A stretch of 33,109 nt of DNA from Candidatus Nitrotoga sp. BS. GTDB lineage: Bacteria > Pseudomonadota > Gammaproteobacteria > Burkholderiales > Gallionellaceae. Shown here piece by piece: positions 18,117 through 27,829 of the stretch (the first letter of the stretch is position 1; the number at the start of each line of letters is the position of its first letter). Location: contig NZ_CAKMLL010000042.1 in NCBI RefSeq assembly GCF_927797785.1, forward strand, positions 1-33,109, read 5' to 3'. The notes under the pieces were generated by a model, which was not told the DNA's origin, did no database searches, and saw nothing but the letters and a program-made list of their open reading frames with translations. The position numbers and the translations under genes were made by a program.

Positions 18117-19538
18117 TCATATATGGATTGCGCGCTTATCCACCGCCAAAGCCGCTTCGTGCATCACTTCGGCCAAGGATGGATGTGCATGAATGACGCG
18201 CCCCAAATCTTCGCTACTGGCCGAAAAGGCCATCGCCAACACTGCCTGCTGAATCAGCTCAGATGCCATCGGGCCTACAATATGCACGCCAAGAATACGA
18301 TCTGTATTTACATCAGCCATGATTTTAATAAACCCAGCCGTGTCACCCAAGGCACGGGCGCGTCCATTAGCAAGAAAGGGAAACTGCCCAGTTTTATAAG
18401 CAGCACCCGCTGCCTTAAGCTGCTGTTCAGTCTTACCCACCCAAGCGATTTCTGGAGCTGTATACATCACATTCGGCACCAAATTCAAATCGCAGTGCCC
18501 CATCTGCCCGCCAATCAATTCTGCCACCATCACACCCTCGTCCGATGCCTTGTGCGCAAGCATCGGACCGCGCACCACATCACCCACCGCATACACATGC
18601 GACAGGCTGGTACGGCACTGTTCATCCACTTCAATTCGCCCTGCAGCGTCCAATTTGAGACCGACCGCTTCTGCGCCCAGGCCTTGCGTATTGGGAACAC
18701 GCCCTACCGCAACAATCAGCTTGTCTGCAACTAATTCTTGCGTGACTCCATGTATATCGCGCCAATTAATTTTTACAACCTCAGCAGCCTGAGTGACGCC
18801 ATCAATCTGTGCACCCAAGTGGATAATCAGCTTTTGTTTGGTAAAAGCGCGTAACGCTTCTTTCGCCACTTGCTCATCAGCGGCAGGAAGAAATACGTGC
18901 GCGGCTTCCAGTAGTGTCACTTCGGCCCCCAACCTGCGCCACACACTGCCAAGTTCCAGCCCAATCACCCCCGCACCAATGATCGCGAGGCGCTTGGGCG
19001 TTTCGCTAAAACTCAAAGCACCTTCATTGTCCACAACCTGCAACCCATCTAGCGGGGCTTGCTGCAAAATGCGCGACGTCGAGCCAGTAGCAACAATAAT
19101 ATGCTTTGCCCTCACCTCTTCTCCATCCGTAATTCCAACACGCCAGACATCGCCATCCCGACCGAGAAGTTGAGCTCTGCCGTGTAACGAGTCCACTTTA
19201 TTCTTCTTGAATAACTGACGAATGCCTAATGTAAAATCGGACACGATCTTGTTCTTGCGCGCCACCATTTTCAGAACATCCATGCTCGCATTGTCAGCTT
19301 GTATGCCGTGCGTAGCGAAATCATGCGTCACGCGCTCGAAGTTTTCTGATGATTCCAACAATGCTTTGGATGGAATACAACCCACATTAAGACAGGTCCC
19401 ACCTAGACTGGACTTACCTTGCGCGTCTTTCCAATCGTCGATACAGACTGTATTTAGCCCTAATTGAGCACAACGTATCGCCGCCACATAACCTCCGGGG
19501 CCAGCACCGATAACGACAACATCAAATGATTTCGACAT
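18117..19538 (-). CDS. lpdA: Dihydrolipoyl dehydrogenase (E3)
   Basis: 473-residue pyridine-nucleotide disulfide oxidoreductase. The FAD-binding start is VVVIGAGPGGYVAAIRCAQLG (7-27), the redox-active pair Cys49/Cys54 is in GGTCLNVGCIPSK, and the NAD-binding motif is IIGAGVIGLELGSVWRRLG. FAD motif II is VYAVGDVVRGPMLAHKA. The C-terminal interface has the active His and Glu in HAHPSLAEVMHEA. It reoxidises the lipoamide of 2-oxoglutarate dehydrogenase, here encoded just upstream; it may also serve other E2 complexes. 77-bp gap to odhB, same operon direction. Last gene of the TCA block. Confidence 0.96.
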   Translation of the reverse strand: MSKSFDVVVIGAGPGGYVAAIRCAQLGLNTVCIDDWKDAQGKSSLGGTCLNVGCIPSKALLESSENFERVTHDFATHGIQADNASMDVLKMVARKNKIVSDFTLGIRQLFKKNKVDSLHGRAQLLGRDGDVWRVGITDGEEVRAKHIIVATGSTSRILQQAPLDGLQVVDNEGALSFSETPKRLAIIGAGVIGLELGSVWRRLGAEVTLLEAAHVFLPAADEQVAKEALRAFTKQKLIIHLGAQIDGVTQAAEVVKINWRDIHGVTQELVADKLIVAVGRVPNTQGLGAEAVGLKLDAAGRIEVDEQCRTSLSHVYAVGDVVRGPMLAHKASDEGVMVAELIGGQMGHCDLNLVPNVMYTAPEIAWVGKTEQQLKAAGAAYKTGQFPFLANGRARALGDTAGFIKIMADVNTDRILGVHIVGPMASELIQQAVLAMAFSASSEDLGRVIHAHPSLAEVMHEAALAVDKRAIHI

Positions 19539-19615
19539 ATTGAAATCCTTATATTAATATCTGAACTCGTAAGAAATATTTCATTTCCTTCCAGTTTGGA
19601 ACGACAAAGTCGTAC

Positions 19616-20776
19616 CTACAAATCCAGCAACACTCGCCCAGGATATTCCAACGCTTCTTTAATAGTGGCGAGAAATAATACGGCATCACGCCCATCGACA
19701 ATGCGGTGGTCGTAAGACAGCGCGAGGTAGTTCATCGGACGAATGACAACTTGACCATTTTCAGCCACTGGTCTGTCTTTGGTCGCATGAATACCAAGGA
19801 TTGCACTCTGCGGCGGATTAATAATAGGGGTAGAAAGCATGGAGCCGAAAACACCGCCGTTGGAGATAGAGAAGGTACCGCCAGTCAACTCTTCCAGCGC
19901 AATTTTACCGTCTTTGGCACGCGTACCGAAGTCAATGATTTGTCGTTCGATATCGGCTAGCGAAAGTTTGTCAGCATCACGGATAATAGGTACCACCAAA
20001 CCGCGCTCGCTACCGATTGCCACGCCGATGTCGTAATAGCCGTGATAAATGATATCCGTGCCATCCACCGACGCATTCACCATTGGGAATTTATGCAATG
20101 CAAGTATCGTGGCCTTGATGAAAAATGACATAAAACCGAGTTTTACGCCATGCTTCTTTTCAAAAGCGTCTTTATAGTGATTGCGCAACTCAATCACTGG
20201 CAACATATTCACTTCGTTAAAAGTAGTGAGAATTGCAGCATTCTGTTGCGATTGCAGCAAACGTTCGGCAATGCGTTGACGGATGCGAGTCATAGGCACG
20301 CGCTGTTCCACACGCCCGCCTGCTATGGGTTGCGGAACTGCGCTTACCGGCACCGCTGCTTTTTCCTGCACCGCATTCAACACATCTTCCTTGATGACGC
20401 GTCCGCCACGTCCGCTACCTTTAATCGCAGTTGTATCAACTTTATTTTCTGCCGCAATTTTCTGTGCCGCAGGCATAACTGCAGCTTGCTCCTTGGCTAT
20501 CACATCTGGTTGAACGGCGCTGCTCACATCAGGTTTTGCTTCGGTATCCAGCAGGGCAATCACCTCATTGCTGGTCACCTTGTCACCATTTTGCTTGAGA
20601 ATTTTGGTCAGTACACCAGATTTGATCGCGGGCAACTCTAAAATAACTTTATCGGTCTCAATGTCTATCAGACTCTCACCTTCAGCCACAGCTTCACCAG
20701 GCTGCTTGTGCCAAGCTACCAAAGTGGCTTCGGAAACCGATTCGGAAAGCTGCGGCACTTTCACTTCAACTTGCAT
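19616..20776 (-). CDS. odhB: 2-oxoglutarate dehydrogenase E2, dihydrolipoyl succinyltransferase
   Basis: 386 residues. A single lipoyl domain at 1-77 carries the lipoylated Lys43 in [10 protein letters not shown]. Then come an Ala/Val/Pro-rich linker, a peripheral subunit-binding domain at about 108-145 ([20 protein letters not shown]), a second linker, and the catalytic domain ending with the His-Asp motif [12 protein letters not shown] near residue 355-366. The catalytic core forms a 24-mer. It transfers the succinyl group to CoA. The start overlaps the odhA stop by 11 bases, implying coupled translation of E1 and E2. Length is slightly below E. coli SucB (405), mainly in the linkers. Confidence 0.96.
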   Translation of the reverse strand: MQVEVKVPQLSESVSEATLVAWHKQPGEAVAEGESLIDIETDKVILELPAIKSGVLTKILKQNGDKVTSNEVIALLDTEAKPDVSSAVQPDVIAKEQAAVMPAAQKIAAENKVDTTAIKGSGRGGRVIKEDVLNAVQEKAAVPVSAVPQPIAGGRVEQRVPMTRIRQRIAERLLQSQQNAAILTTFNEVNMLPVIELRNHYKDAFEKKHGVKLGFMSFFIKATILALHKFPMVNASVDGTDIIYHGYYDIGVAIGSERGLVVPIIRDADKLSLADIERQIIDFGTRAKDGKIALEELTGGTFSISNGGVFGSMLSTPIINPPQSAILGIHATKDRPVAENGQVVIRPMNYLALSYDHRIVDGRDAVLFLATIKEALEYPGRVLLDL

Positions 20777-23654
20777 GGTGTCTTGCTCCTGGTTTAATGT
20801 CGAGATCGCTGCGGAAAGCAGCGTCTATCACTGCCTTTTGTTGTTCATTATGCACTGCTAAATAGCCCGCTGCGGGCGATGCCGAGGAAGATCGCAACGC
20901 ATACGCAAGCCTCATACCATCCCGCAGATGGCGCAGCAAATAGTGCTGTATGCGATGCCACGCGCCCTGGTTGCCCGGCTCTTCTTGACACCACAGCAAT
21001 TCCGTCGCATTTGGATAACTGGCAATCTGTGCCTCGAAAGCATCATGCGGAAAAGGATAAAGTTGTTCCAGCCTGATAATCGCAACCTCTTCCGGAGGCA
21101 AAGACTGCGGCGAGATATCTTGAATACCGCGTTCGCGTCGCGCGGCCTTCAGCTCATAATAAATTTTCCCGCTGCATACTATGATACGCCGCACCTTGGC
21201 AGCTTCCAGCGTATCCACTTCTCCAATCACTGGCTGAAATATTCCTTGAGCCAACTCATTCAGTGGCGAAGATGCATCCTTGCTGCGCAACATACTTTTG
21301 GGCGTAAAAACAATAAGCGGCTTGCGTATTGGACGCAACATCTGGCGGCGCAGCAAATGGAACATCTGAGCTGGAGTGGAAGGGATACACACTTGAATAT
21401 TGTAATCTGCGCACAGCTGTAAATAGCGCTCAATACGCCCGGAAGAATGCTCCGGACCCTGTCCTTCGTAGCCATGGGGCAAAAACATCACCAGCCCGCA
21501 CATGCGTCCCCACTTGGCCTCCCCCGATGATATAAATTGATCGATTACCACCTGTGCACCATTAGCGAAATCGCCGAACTGTCCTTCCCATATAACCAGC
21601 GAATTAGGTTCAGCGCTAGCATAACCATATTCAAATGCCAGCACCGCCTCTTCAGAAAGAATGGAATCAATCACGATGAAATCAGCCTGATCCGGCGCAA
21701 TATTTTGCAATGGAATGTGATAGCCCTTGTCCCACTGTAAGCGGTTTTGGTCATGCAGTACGGCATGACGATGGAAAAAGGTGCCACGCGCGCTGTCCTC
21801 TCCAGACAAACGAACTGGAACACCTTCAACTACCAAGCTGGCATAGGCCAGATTTTCTGCCATACCCCAATCCAAAGCCAATTCACCATTCCCCATGGCA
21901 CGGCGGTCAGTGATAATTTTTTCCACGCGCGAATGAAGCTTGAAATCCGTCGGCACATCTGTCAGCCGTTGAGCCAATTTCTGCAACTGTTCTTGCGGTA
22001 CGGCAGTATTCACTGCTACGTCCCAAGTCACACCATCTCTAAATTTAGCCCAATTTACAGCGTATTCCTTATTAAAATCATTCAATACTGGCTGGATCGG
22101 ATTGATGCCCTCATCCATCGAGCGGCGATAGGCCGCGATCATCGCCTCCGGCTCCTCTTCAGTTATCACGTTTTGTTCTAGCAAGCGATTAGCATACAAC
22201 GCACGTGTGCCCGGATGCTGGTTAACATATCGGTACATGAATGGCTGCGTGACCAGCGGTTCATCCTGCTCGTTATGGCCCAGCTTGCGGAAACACACCA
22301 TATCAATCACTACATCCCTTTTGAAGGTCATGCGGTAATCCAGTGCAATTTCGGCAATTAGCAACACCGCTTCGGGATCATCTCCATTTACATGGAAAAT
22401 CGGAGCTTCTATCATCTTTGCCACATCGGTACAGTGCAAAGAAGATCGGGCATCATGTATATTCGAAGTTGTAAAACCGATCTGGTTGTTAATAATGATG
22501 TGAACTGTACCGCCTGTGTAATAACCGCGCGTTTGGGATAAGCTGAACGTTTCCATGATCACGCCTTGTCCAGCGAAAGCTGCATCGCCATGCAACAATA
22601 CAGGCAGCACCTCGCGTCCTTCCTTGTCACCGCGACGATGCTGGCGTGCGCGCACCGAGCCTTCCACCACTGGATTAACGATTTCCAGGTGCGAGGGATT
22701 AAATGCTAAAGCCAAGTGCATCACTCCGCCCGGCGTAGAAATATCCGAGGAAAAACCCTGGTGATATTTCACATCTCCGGAAGTCAGCTGTTCACGGTGC
22801 TTACCTTCAAATTCAGCGAATAAATCACTCGGAAGCTTGCCTAGTGTATTCACTGCCACATTCAAGCGGCCTCGGTGCGCCATGCCAATAACGGTTTCGC
22901 GCACTCCCTGCGTACCTGCACGTTGTAATATATGTTCGAGCATCGGAATGAGCGATTCACCGCCCTCCAACGAAAATCGCTTCTGGCCTACAAACTTGGT
23001 ATGCAGATAACGCTCCAACGTCTCTGCTGCAGTCAGCCGATCCAGGATACGATACTGCGTCTCAGCGCTGAAATTTTGCTGACTGCGCATGCTCTCCAGG
23101 CGATTTTGGATCCAGCGTTTCTGCTCAACATCATTGATGTACATATACTCCACACCTATGCTGCCGCAATAAGTTTGCCGCACCAGCTGCAGAATTTCCC
23201 GCAGCATCATGCGTGGCGACCCTACAAGAGAGCCTGTCTCGAAAGTAGTATCCATGTCAGCTTCACTGAGACCGTGAAAGACCGGATCCAATTCGGGCAC
23301 CTCAGGTTTAAGATGTCTATTTAGCGGATCGAGGCGAGCGCTATGCACGCCGAGGAAACGATGGGCATTAATCAGTTGCAGCACTGCCACCTGTTTGCGC
23401 GCCATATCAGCATCTTGATTTACGCTTTGTACGCCCGTTAACGGCAAGGCCGCAAAAGCACGCACTACTGGGCTATGTGGAAAGTCTTGCAACACCGCAT
23501 TCGGCATATTTTGCAGGGCGTCAAAATAGGCACGCCAACCATCCGAAATTAAATCGGGGTTGGTCAAATATGCCTCATATTGCTCTTCGATATACGGCGC
23601 ATTGGCCCCGAACAGCATAGAGTTGCCCAGCATGGTTTGCATTACCGACGTCAT
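20766..23654 (-). CDS. odhA: 2-oxoglutarate dehydrogenase E1
   Basis: 962 residues of a thiamine-diphosphate-dependent dehydrogenase that decarboxylates 2-oxoglutarate in the TCA cycle. The N-terminal E2-binding segment reads [17 protein letters not shown]. Active-site region: [16 protein letters not shown], then [20 protein letters not shown], and the ThDP motif from [20 protein letters not shown] to NNQIGFTT. The C-terminal transketolase-like half has [19 protein letters not shown] and [22 protein letters not shown]. Length is near E. coli SucA (933). A short AGGTAA site precedes the ATG. It sits 140 bp after gltA, leaving room for an internal promoter or regulatory element (see the small upstream ORF). 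Confidence 0.97.
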   Translation of the reverse strand: MTSVMQTMLGNSMLFGANAPYIEEQYEAYLTNPDLISDGWRAYFDALQNMPNAVLQDFPHSPVVRAFAALPLTGVQSVNQDADMARKQVAVLQLINAHRFLGVHSARLDPLNRHLKPEVPELDPVFHGLSEADMDTTFETGSLVGSPRMMLREILQLVRQTYCGSIGVEYMYINDVEQKRWIQNRLESMRSQQNFSAETQYRILDRLTAAETLERYLHTKFVGQKRFSLEGGESLIPMLEHILQRAGTQGVRETVIGMAHRGRLNVAVNTLGKLPSDLFAEFEGKHREQLTSGDVKYHQGFSSDISTPGGVMHLALAFNPSHLEIVNPVVEGSVRARQHRRGDKEGREVLPVLLHGDAAFAGQGVIMETFSLSQTRGYYTGGTVHIIINNQIGFTTSNIHDARSSLHCTDVAKMIEAPIFHVNGDDPEAVLLIAEIALDYRMTFKRDVVIDMVCFRKLGHNEQDEPLVTQPFMYRYVNQHPGTRALYANRLLEQNVITEEEPEAMIAAYRRSMDEGINPIQPVLNDFNKEYAVNWAKFRDGVTWDVAVNTAVPQEQLQKLAQRLTDVPTDFKLHSRVEKIITDRRAMGNGELALDWGMAENLAYASLVVEGVPVRLSGEDSARGTFFHRHAVLHDQNRLQWDKGYHIPLQNIAPDQADFIVIDSILSEEAVLAFEYGYASAEPNSLVIWEGQFGDFANGAQVVIDQFISSGEAKWGRMCGLVMFLPHGYEGQGPEHSSGRIERYLQLCADYNIQVCIPSTPAQMFHLLRRQMLRPIRKPLIVFTPKSMLRSKDASSPLNELAQGIFQPVIGEVDTLEAAKVRRIIVCSGKIYYELKAARRERGIQDISPQSLPPEEVAIIRLEQLYPFPHDAFEAQIASYPNATELLWCQEEPGNQGAWHRIQHYLLRHLRDGMRLAYALRSSSASPAAGYLAVHNEQQKAVIDAAFRSDLDIKPGARHHAS

Positions 23655-23706
23655 GTATTATTACCTATCTGTTTATGTCGCTATGTCTATGTACACTTTG
23701 GTAGTG

Positions 23707-23742
23707 TCACCTATCCTCATACGATATGGCGCCCAAGCACAT
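23707..23742 (-). CDS. Possible 11-codon leader ORF ahead of odhA
   Basis: In the gltA-odhA gap a strong Shine-Dalgarno (GGAGGAG) precedes an ATG at 23742 by about six bases. The ORF encodes MCLGAISYEDR and stops at 23707, 52 bp before the odhA start. It has no family match I know. It may be a leader peptide, a translated remnant of an older start region, or chance. Confidence 0.25.
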   Translation of the reverse strand: MCLGAISYEDR

Positions 23743-23794
23743 GAAGCTCCTCCAATCTCTATTTTCTCCATGTGTACATTTGTTAGATTCGGCG

Positions 23795-25081
23795 TTAGCG
23801 ATTGGCAAGCGGTACAAAATTGCGCTGCGTCGCACCCTTATACAACTGACGGGGACGAGCGATTTTACGCTCGCTATCGGAAATCATTTCATTCCACTGC
23901 GACACCCAACCTATAGTGCGTGCCACAGCAAAAATTACTGTGAACATATTGCTAGGGATGCCCAACGCGCGCAGCACAATTCCAGAATAAAAATCAACGT
24001 TGGGGTACAGCTTGCGCTCTATGAAGTATTCGTCCCTCAATGCAATCTGCTCTAGCTCCAGCGCCATTAAAAATAGAGGATCCTTCTCCAGCTTCAACTC
24101 TTCAAGCACCTCATAGCAGGTAGCACGCATCACTTTTGCGCGCGGATCCATGTTTTTGTATACCCGATGACCAAAGCCCATCAGACGGAATTTTTTGTCT
24201 TTCACACCGTCCATGAAATCCGCCACTCGTGACACATCACCTATCTCTTCCAGCATCTTCAACACTGCCTCATTCGCTCCGCCGTGCGCTGGTCCCCACA
24301 GCGCTGCAATGCCGGAGGACACACAAGCGAATGGATTGGCTCCACTGGAACCTGCCAGTCGTACAGTCGAAGTCGAAGCGTTCTGTTCGTGATCAGCGTG
24401 CAGAATAAAAATGCGCTCCAGTGCACGCACCAACTTCTGATTCGGCACATAGTCTTCTGCCGGGGTCGCGAACATCATGTACATGAAGTTTTCCACGTAG
24501 CTGAATTCGTTCTTCGGAAACATAAATGGAAAGCCGGTGTAGTACTTGTAGGTCATTGCGGCGATGGTCGGCACCTTGGACAGCAAGCGTAACGCCGAGA
24601 TTTCGCGATTTTCCGGACTATTAATATCAAGCGAATCATGATAAAAAGCCGACAGCGCGCCTACCACCCCAACCATTACCGCCATCGGATGAGCGTCGCG
24701 GCGGAATCCGTTAAAAAAACGGGCAAGCTGATCATGCACCATGGTGTGCTTCATTACCTTTCCACTGAACTCACTTTTCTGTTTCGCATTCGGTAACTCA
24801 CCGTGCAGCAGCAAGAAGCACACTTCAAGAAAATCCGATTTTTCCGCCAACTGTTCAATGGGATAACCGCGGTAATATAGCAACCCGGCCTCGCCATCAA
24901 TAAATGTGATACTGGAAGAGCAGCTGGCGGTGGAAACGAAAGCTGGATCGTAAGTAAACATGCCGAGCGTACCCAATCCACGAATGTCGATCACATCAGA
25001 CCCCATAGTGCCAGACATTATTGGCAACTCAATACTGCGGCCATCATCCATCATCAGTGTTGCAACGCGATTTTCTTTCAT
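23795..25081 (-). CDS. gltA: Citrate synthase, type II (hexameric)
   Basis: 428 residues from the ATG at 25081, chosen over a start 36 bases upstream because AGGAGG lies four bases before it and the protein then matches E. coli GltA in length (427). It condenses oxaloacetate with acetyl-CoA. Catalytic histidines lie in [20 protein letters not shown] and [16 protein letters not shown], and the catalytic Asp in [17 protein letters not shown]. The N-terminal [14 protein letters not shown] and FTYDPAF segments are typical of the NADH-sensitive Gram-negative type. Between sdhE (63-bp gap) and odhA, as usual in betaproteobacteria. Confidence 0.97.
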   Translation of the reverse strand: MKENRVATLMMDDGRSIELPIMSGTMGSDVIDIRGLGTLGMFTYDPAFVSTASCSSSITFIDGEAGLLYYRGYPIEQLAEKSDFLEVCFLLLHGELPNAKQKSEFSGKVMKHTMVHDQLARFFNGFRRDAHPMAVMVGVVGALSAFYHDSLDINSPENREISALRLLSKVPTIAAMTYKYYTGFPFMFPKNEFSYVENFMYMMFATPAEDYVPNQKLVRALERIFILHADHEQNASTSTVRLAGSSGANPFACVSSGIAALWGPAHGGANEAVLKMLEEIGDVSRVADFMDGVKDKKFRLMGFGHRVYKNMDPRAKVMRATCYEVLEELKLEKDPLFLMALELEQIALRDEYFIERKLYPNVDFYSGIVLRALGIPSNMFTVIFAVARTIGWVSQWNEMISDSERKIARPRQLYKGATQRNFVPLANR

Positions 25082-25144
25082 TTCACCTCCTGTTTTTACA
25101 TCTTTATGTAGCAGCAAATCACGCTACCAAAGCTCAAGGGTACA

Positions 25145-25381
25145 TCAAACTGCCTGAAGTAATTTCAGCACTTCACTCCGTTCACTCTGCAGCGGCGGAA
25201 GCTGCGTGTTGGCAATCATATCCCAGAGTGTCGGGTCGGGCATATCCAGCAACTCATCAAATTCGGCCTGCTGCGCCTTACTCAAACTTGCATAATGTTG
25301 CTCGATAAATCGACCCAGCACTATGTCAAGCTCCAACAGACCGCGTCGACAGCGCCAGCGTACTCGTTCCAGCTCTTTCAT
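25145..25381 (-). CDS. sdhE: FAD assembly factor SdhE
   Basis: A 78-residue small helical protein (family once annotated as antitoxin CptB/YgfY, DUF339). The diagnostic RGxxE motif is Arg13-Gly14-Leu-Leu-Glu17 (RRGLLELD), with a following acidic region LLDMPDPTLWD typical of the family. It promotes covalent attachment of FAD to SdhA. The start codon overlaps the sdhB stop as ATGA, so synthesis is coupled to the iron-sulfur subunit. Genomic position between sdhB and gltA supports the SDH role rather than a toxin-antitoxin role. Confidence 0.93.
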   Translation of the reverse strand: MKELERVRWRCRRGLLELDIVLGRFIEQHYASLSKAQQAEFDELLDMPDPTLWDMIANTQLPPLQSERSEVLKLLQAV

Positions 25382-26073
25382 ACCGTACGCTTCACCATAA
25401 GAGCTTTAATTTTTCCGATGGCAGCGGTGGGATTCAAGCCTTTGGGGCATACATCCACACAATTCATAATAGTGTGGCATCGAAACAATCGGTACGGATC
25501 TTCCAGATTATCCAGTCGTTCGCTCGTCGCCTGATCACGGCTATCAACGATAAAACGATAGGCTTGCAGTAAACCGGCAGGACCTACAAATTTATCCGGA
25601 TTCCACCAAAAAGACGGGCAAGCCGTAGTGCAACAGGCGCACAAAATGCATTCATACAAACCATCCAATTCGGCGCGCTGCGCTGGCGACTGTAAGCGCT
25701 CTGTTTCCGGAGGCGGATCGTTATTTACCAAATAAGGCTTGATCGAATGGTACTGCTTGAAAAACTGCGTCATATCCACGATCAGGTCACGTATCACTGG
25801 CAGGCCGGGTAACGGGCGCAATTCAATTGGTTGTTTTAAACTGGACAGCTGCGTGATACAAGCCAAGCCATTGCGCCCATTAATGCTCATCGCATCCGAG
25901 CCGCACACGCCTTCACGACAAGATTTACGCAAACTCAAACTGTCGTCCTGCTCCCTGATAAGAAGCAGGGCATCCAGCAACATCATATCGCCCGCTTCTA
26001 TATCCAGCTCATAATTGCGCATATAAGGCTGCTCGTCGGTTTCGGGGTTGTACCGGTAAATTTTGAATTGCAT
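25378..26073 (-). CDS. sdhB: Succinate dehydrogenase iron-sulfur subunit
   Basis: 231 residues carrying three clusters. The [2Fe-2S] ligands are Cys52, Cys57, Asp60 and Cys72; Asp in third place is as in E. coli SdhB. The [4Fe-4S] ligands are Cys142, Cys145, Cys148 and Cys209. The [3Fe-4S] ligands are Cys152, Cys199 and Cys205. It passes electrons from SdhA FAD to ubiquinone at the membrane anchor. GAGGAGTGA, a strong ribosome site, precedes the ATG. It should follow sdhA directly but is separated from it by about 1.76 kb holding the DUF262 gene and its decayed tail, so it depends on a long read-through transcript or an unseen promoter. Protein itself appears intact. Confidence 0.96.
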   Translation of the reverse strand: MQFKIYRYNPETDEQPYMRNYELDIEAGDMMLLDALLLIREQDDSLSLRKSCREGVCGSDAMSINGRNGLACITQLSSLKQPIELRPLPGLPVIRDLIVDMTQFFKQYHSIKPYLVNNDPPPETERLQSPAQRAELDGLYECILCACCTTACPSFWWNPDKFVGPAGLLQAYRFIVDSRDQATSERLDNLEDPYRLFRCHTIMNCVDVCPKGLNPTAAIGKIKALMVKRTV

Positions 26074-26168
26074 GGTTTCACTCCTCTGCTAATCACTTCG
26101 AGACATCTGCCTACGCCATCCCCGCATCTTGATTACCACTCGCTTCAAGATAATTACAAGTTCACTGC

Positions 26169-26416
26169 CTAATATTGAACTTGTTTCATAGCGATGCCGG
26201 CAAGCTTTATTTGTTGTTGAATTACATTGCATGCTTCAATCACTGACCGCGTTGCAGACAGTCGTCTTGCATGTAACTGCTAAACCTTACTTTTGCGCAA
26301 CGGTGGAAATCATGGCGGCTTACTCAACTTAGACGAGGTAGATCGAGTTCCAATAATGTAGCCAGCCCGACAGGGTTACCTACCTTTGATTGTTTGATTC
26401 AATGACAGAGAACGCT
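26169..26416 (-). pseudogene. Decayed DUF1524 (HNH nuclease) half of the DUF262 gene
   Basis: No open frame, but minus-strand translation shows ordered remnants of the family's C-terminal domain. A frame shifted relative to the upstream ORF reads LCQLEKQIPGNGYDFESA then GLNVKRSLSLNQ (about 26480-26405), where intact members have a ...LE...-DFES...-NIEHILPQN motif; the metal-binding His is replaced. Next, GNPVGLATLLELDL (about 26379-26338) resembles the RLGNLTLLE block. Near 26230-26172 IQQQIKLAGIAMKQVQY ends at TAG (26169-26171) and resembles the closing I-x-x-R-Q-x-x-L-A-x-x-A-x-x-x-W block. Total ancestral length would be about 550 residues, normal for DUF262-DUF1524 proteins. Matches are by eye. 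Confidence 0.55.
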
Positions 26417-27814
26417 TTACGTTAAGGCCAGCACTTTCAAAATCGTAACCATTTCCTGGTATCTGTTTTTCCAACTGACACAGCGGGACGTAGTAGCACT
26501 AATTTTTTTATCAGAAAATGCGCTACGAAATTCATCATCACTAGGGTAAACAAATTGCATCGCCTCCACCACAGCTGCCGCATTGCTCATATCGCCGCTT
26601 GAAATTTTTTGTGCCACTGAATAATAAATACTTTCTTGTTGGTTCGTCGGCTGGCTGCCAATTACGATATAACGAAATGAAATCGCAATGCAATTCCGTA
26701 GCACACGCTCAAAGTCACTGGCAGATAGCATACGGTGAGCTGCTAGAAGCAATGGAAAAGGCTGGCGCACTCTGAGCCAGTGCAAGTCCCGAATATACTC
26801 CTTGAGATCAACAGGCCATTGTGATGACTCCACCTGGGTCAGTGCCAGATAGGTATTCATATCCTCTTCCATACCCTGCAGCAGTTCGAAAACTTCCTCT
26901 CGACTCGTAACATTGGAGCGCATAGTTCTAAAAAGTTCGGACTGCATGACAAAAGCATGGCGGCTAATCCAGTACACCAGCAAAAAATCGGGGAAGTTTT
27001 CACTGCCCAAACTGGTAACCATTGCTTCCCAGCGGTCTTCCAGCACTTTCATTTCATGCAGATGATTTTTATCGCCATACAGGACAGAAAAAAGATGGTT
27101 TTTAAGCAAATCTGTTGAGGATAAACGTATGCCCCGTACATTGAGCGTTTCAAATACTTTATAGGTATTGAGCTCATCAGCAACACTGATAACAGTAAAA
27201 AATAACCTGTCACTGATTGATTCAACCAGACTTGCCAACGTTACGCCTTCATCCCCGCCAGCAATTTTAGTATACGCACTCATTTTGATCGCAAACCATT
27301 CAAATGCTTTGTTCAATCTGAGCTCAGATTCCTTACTACCAGTCTGAGATAAATGATTCAGCGTGATCAAGTAATTTTGAAAATAAACATCGTTATTACG
27401 ATTGAGTGTGAGCTTGGTTCGCGTCTTTAACGTTACAGGATCAAGACAAGCAATGTAGGTTTGACGAATTTGATCCATTCGTTGCTTATTATTTTCTGGG
27501 TTATTATTCTCTGCAATCAATCGCGTCAAATTCTTGAGTGCCGCTAAAATGATTAGCATCAGGGTCGTCAAGCGCTGCTGCCCTTCAATCACGTCAAATA
27601 TCTTATTATCTGTTGATTGCAACACGAGGTAGCCCATATAGTGGTCTGCCCCGCCGTCGGCTTGAACAACCCCCATAATATCTGCCCACAAATCTTCCCA
27701 TTCATTTTCCGTCCAACTATAGTCCGGATGAAAATGAGGTACACGGTAACTCAAACCATGACTGATCAGCTTGCGAAAAGTATTATTTTCAGTTTTAAAA
27801 CTGGTTGCCGACAC
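26417..27814 (-). CDS. DUF262-family protein, C-terminally truncated (GmrSD/BrxU/SspE-like N-terminus)
   Basis: 465 residues from a GTG at 27814 preceded by CGGGAG at good spacing and only 15 nt after the sdhA stop. DUF262 signature: VPHFHPDYSWTENEWEDLWADI (25-46), the EGQQRLTTL nucleotide-site motif (77-85), and YKVFETLNVRGIRLSSTDLL (218-237) with KNHLF following. In GmrSD, BrxU and SspE, DUF262 uses NTP binding or hydrolysis to control an HNH-type DUF1524 nuclease. Here the ORF ends soon after DEFRSAFSDKKISATTSR with an unrelated short tail, and DUF1524 remnants follow in other frames. So at best an ATPase-like domain without nuclease is made. No partner defence genes are nearby. The product may be inert, or retained for a new role. 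Confidence 0.8.
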   Translation of the reverse strand: MSATSFKTENNTFRKLISHGLSYRVPHFHPDYSWTENEWEDLWADIMGVVQADGGADHYMGYLVLQSTDNKIFDVIEGQQRLTTLMLIILAALKNLTRLIAENNNPENNKQRMDQIRQTYIACLDPVTLKTRTKLTLNRNNDVYFQNYLITLNHLSQTGSKESELRLNKAFEWFAIKMSAYTKIAGGDEGVTLASLVESISDRLFFTVISVADELNTYKVFETLNVRGIRLSSTDLLKNHLFSVLYGDKNHLHEMKVLEDRWEAMVTSLGSENFPDFLLVYWISRHAFVMQSELFRTMRSNVTSREEVFELLQGMEEDMNTYLALTQVESSQWPVDLKEYIRDLHWLRVRQPFPLLLAAHRMLSASDFERVLRNCIAISFRYIVIGSQPTNQQESIYYSVAQKISSGDMSNAAAVVEAMQFVYPSDDEFRSAFSDKKISATTSRCVSWKNRYQEMVTILKVLALT

Positions 27815-27829
27815 GCTTCTATCTCCCGA

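Noticed and set aside
25145-25381. Toxin-antitoxin interpretation of the small gene after sdhB (CptB antitoxin naming)
   Set aside because: The RGxxE motif, its ATGA coupling to sdhB and absence of a cptA-like membrane toxin gene fit the SDH flavinylation factor SdhE.
26074-26168. A dedicated promoter for sdhB
   Set aside because: The stretch has a strong ribosome site but no convincing -35/-10 pair on the minus strand.
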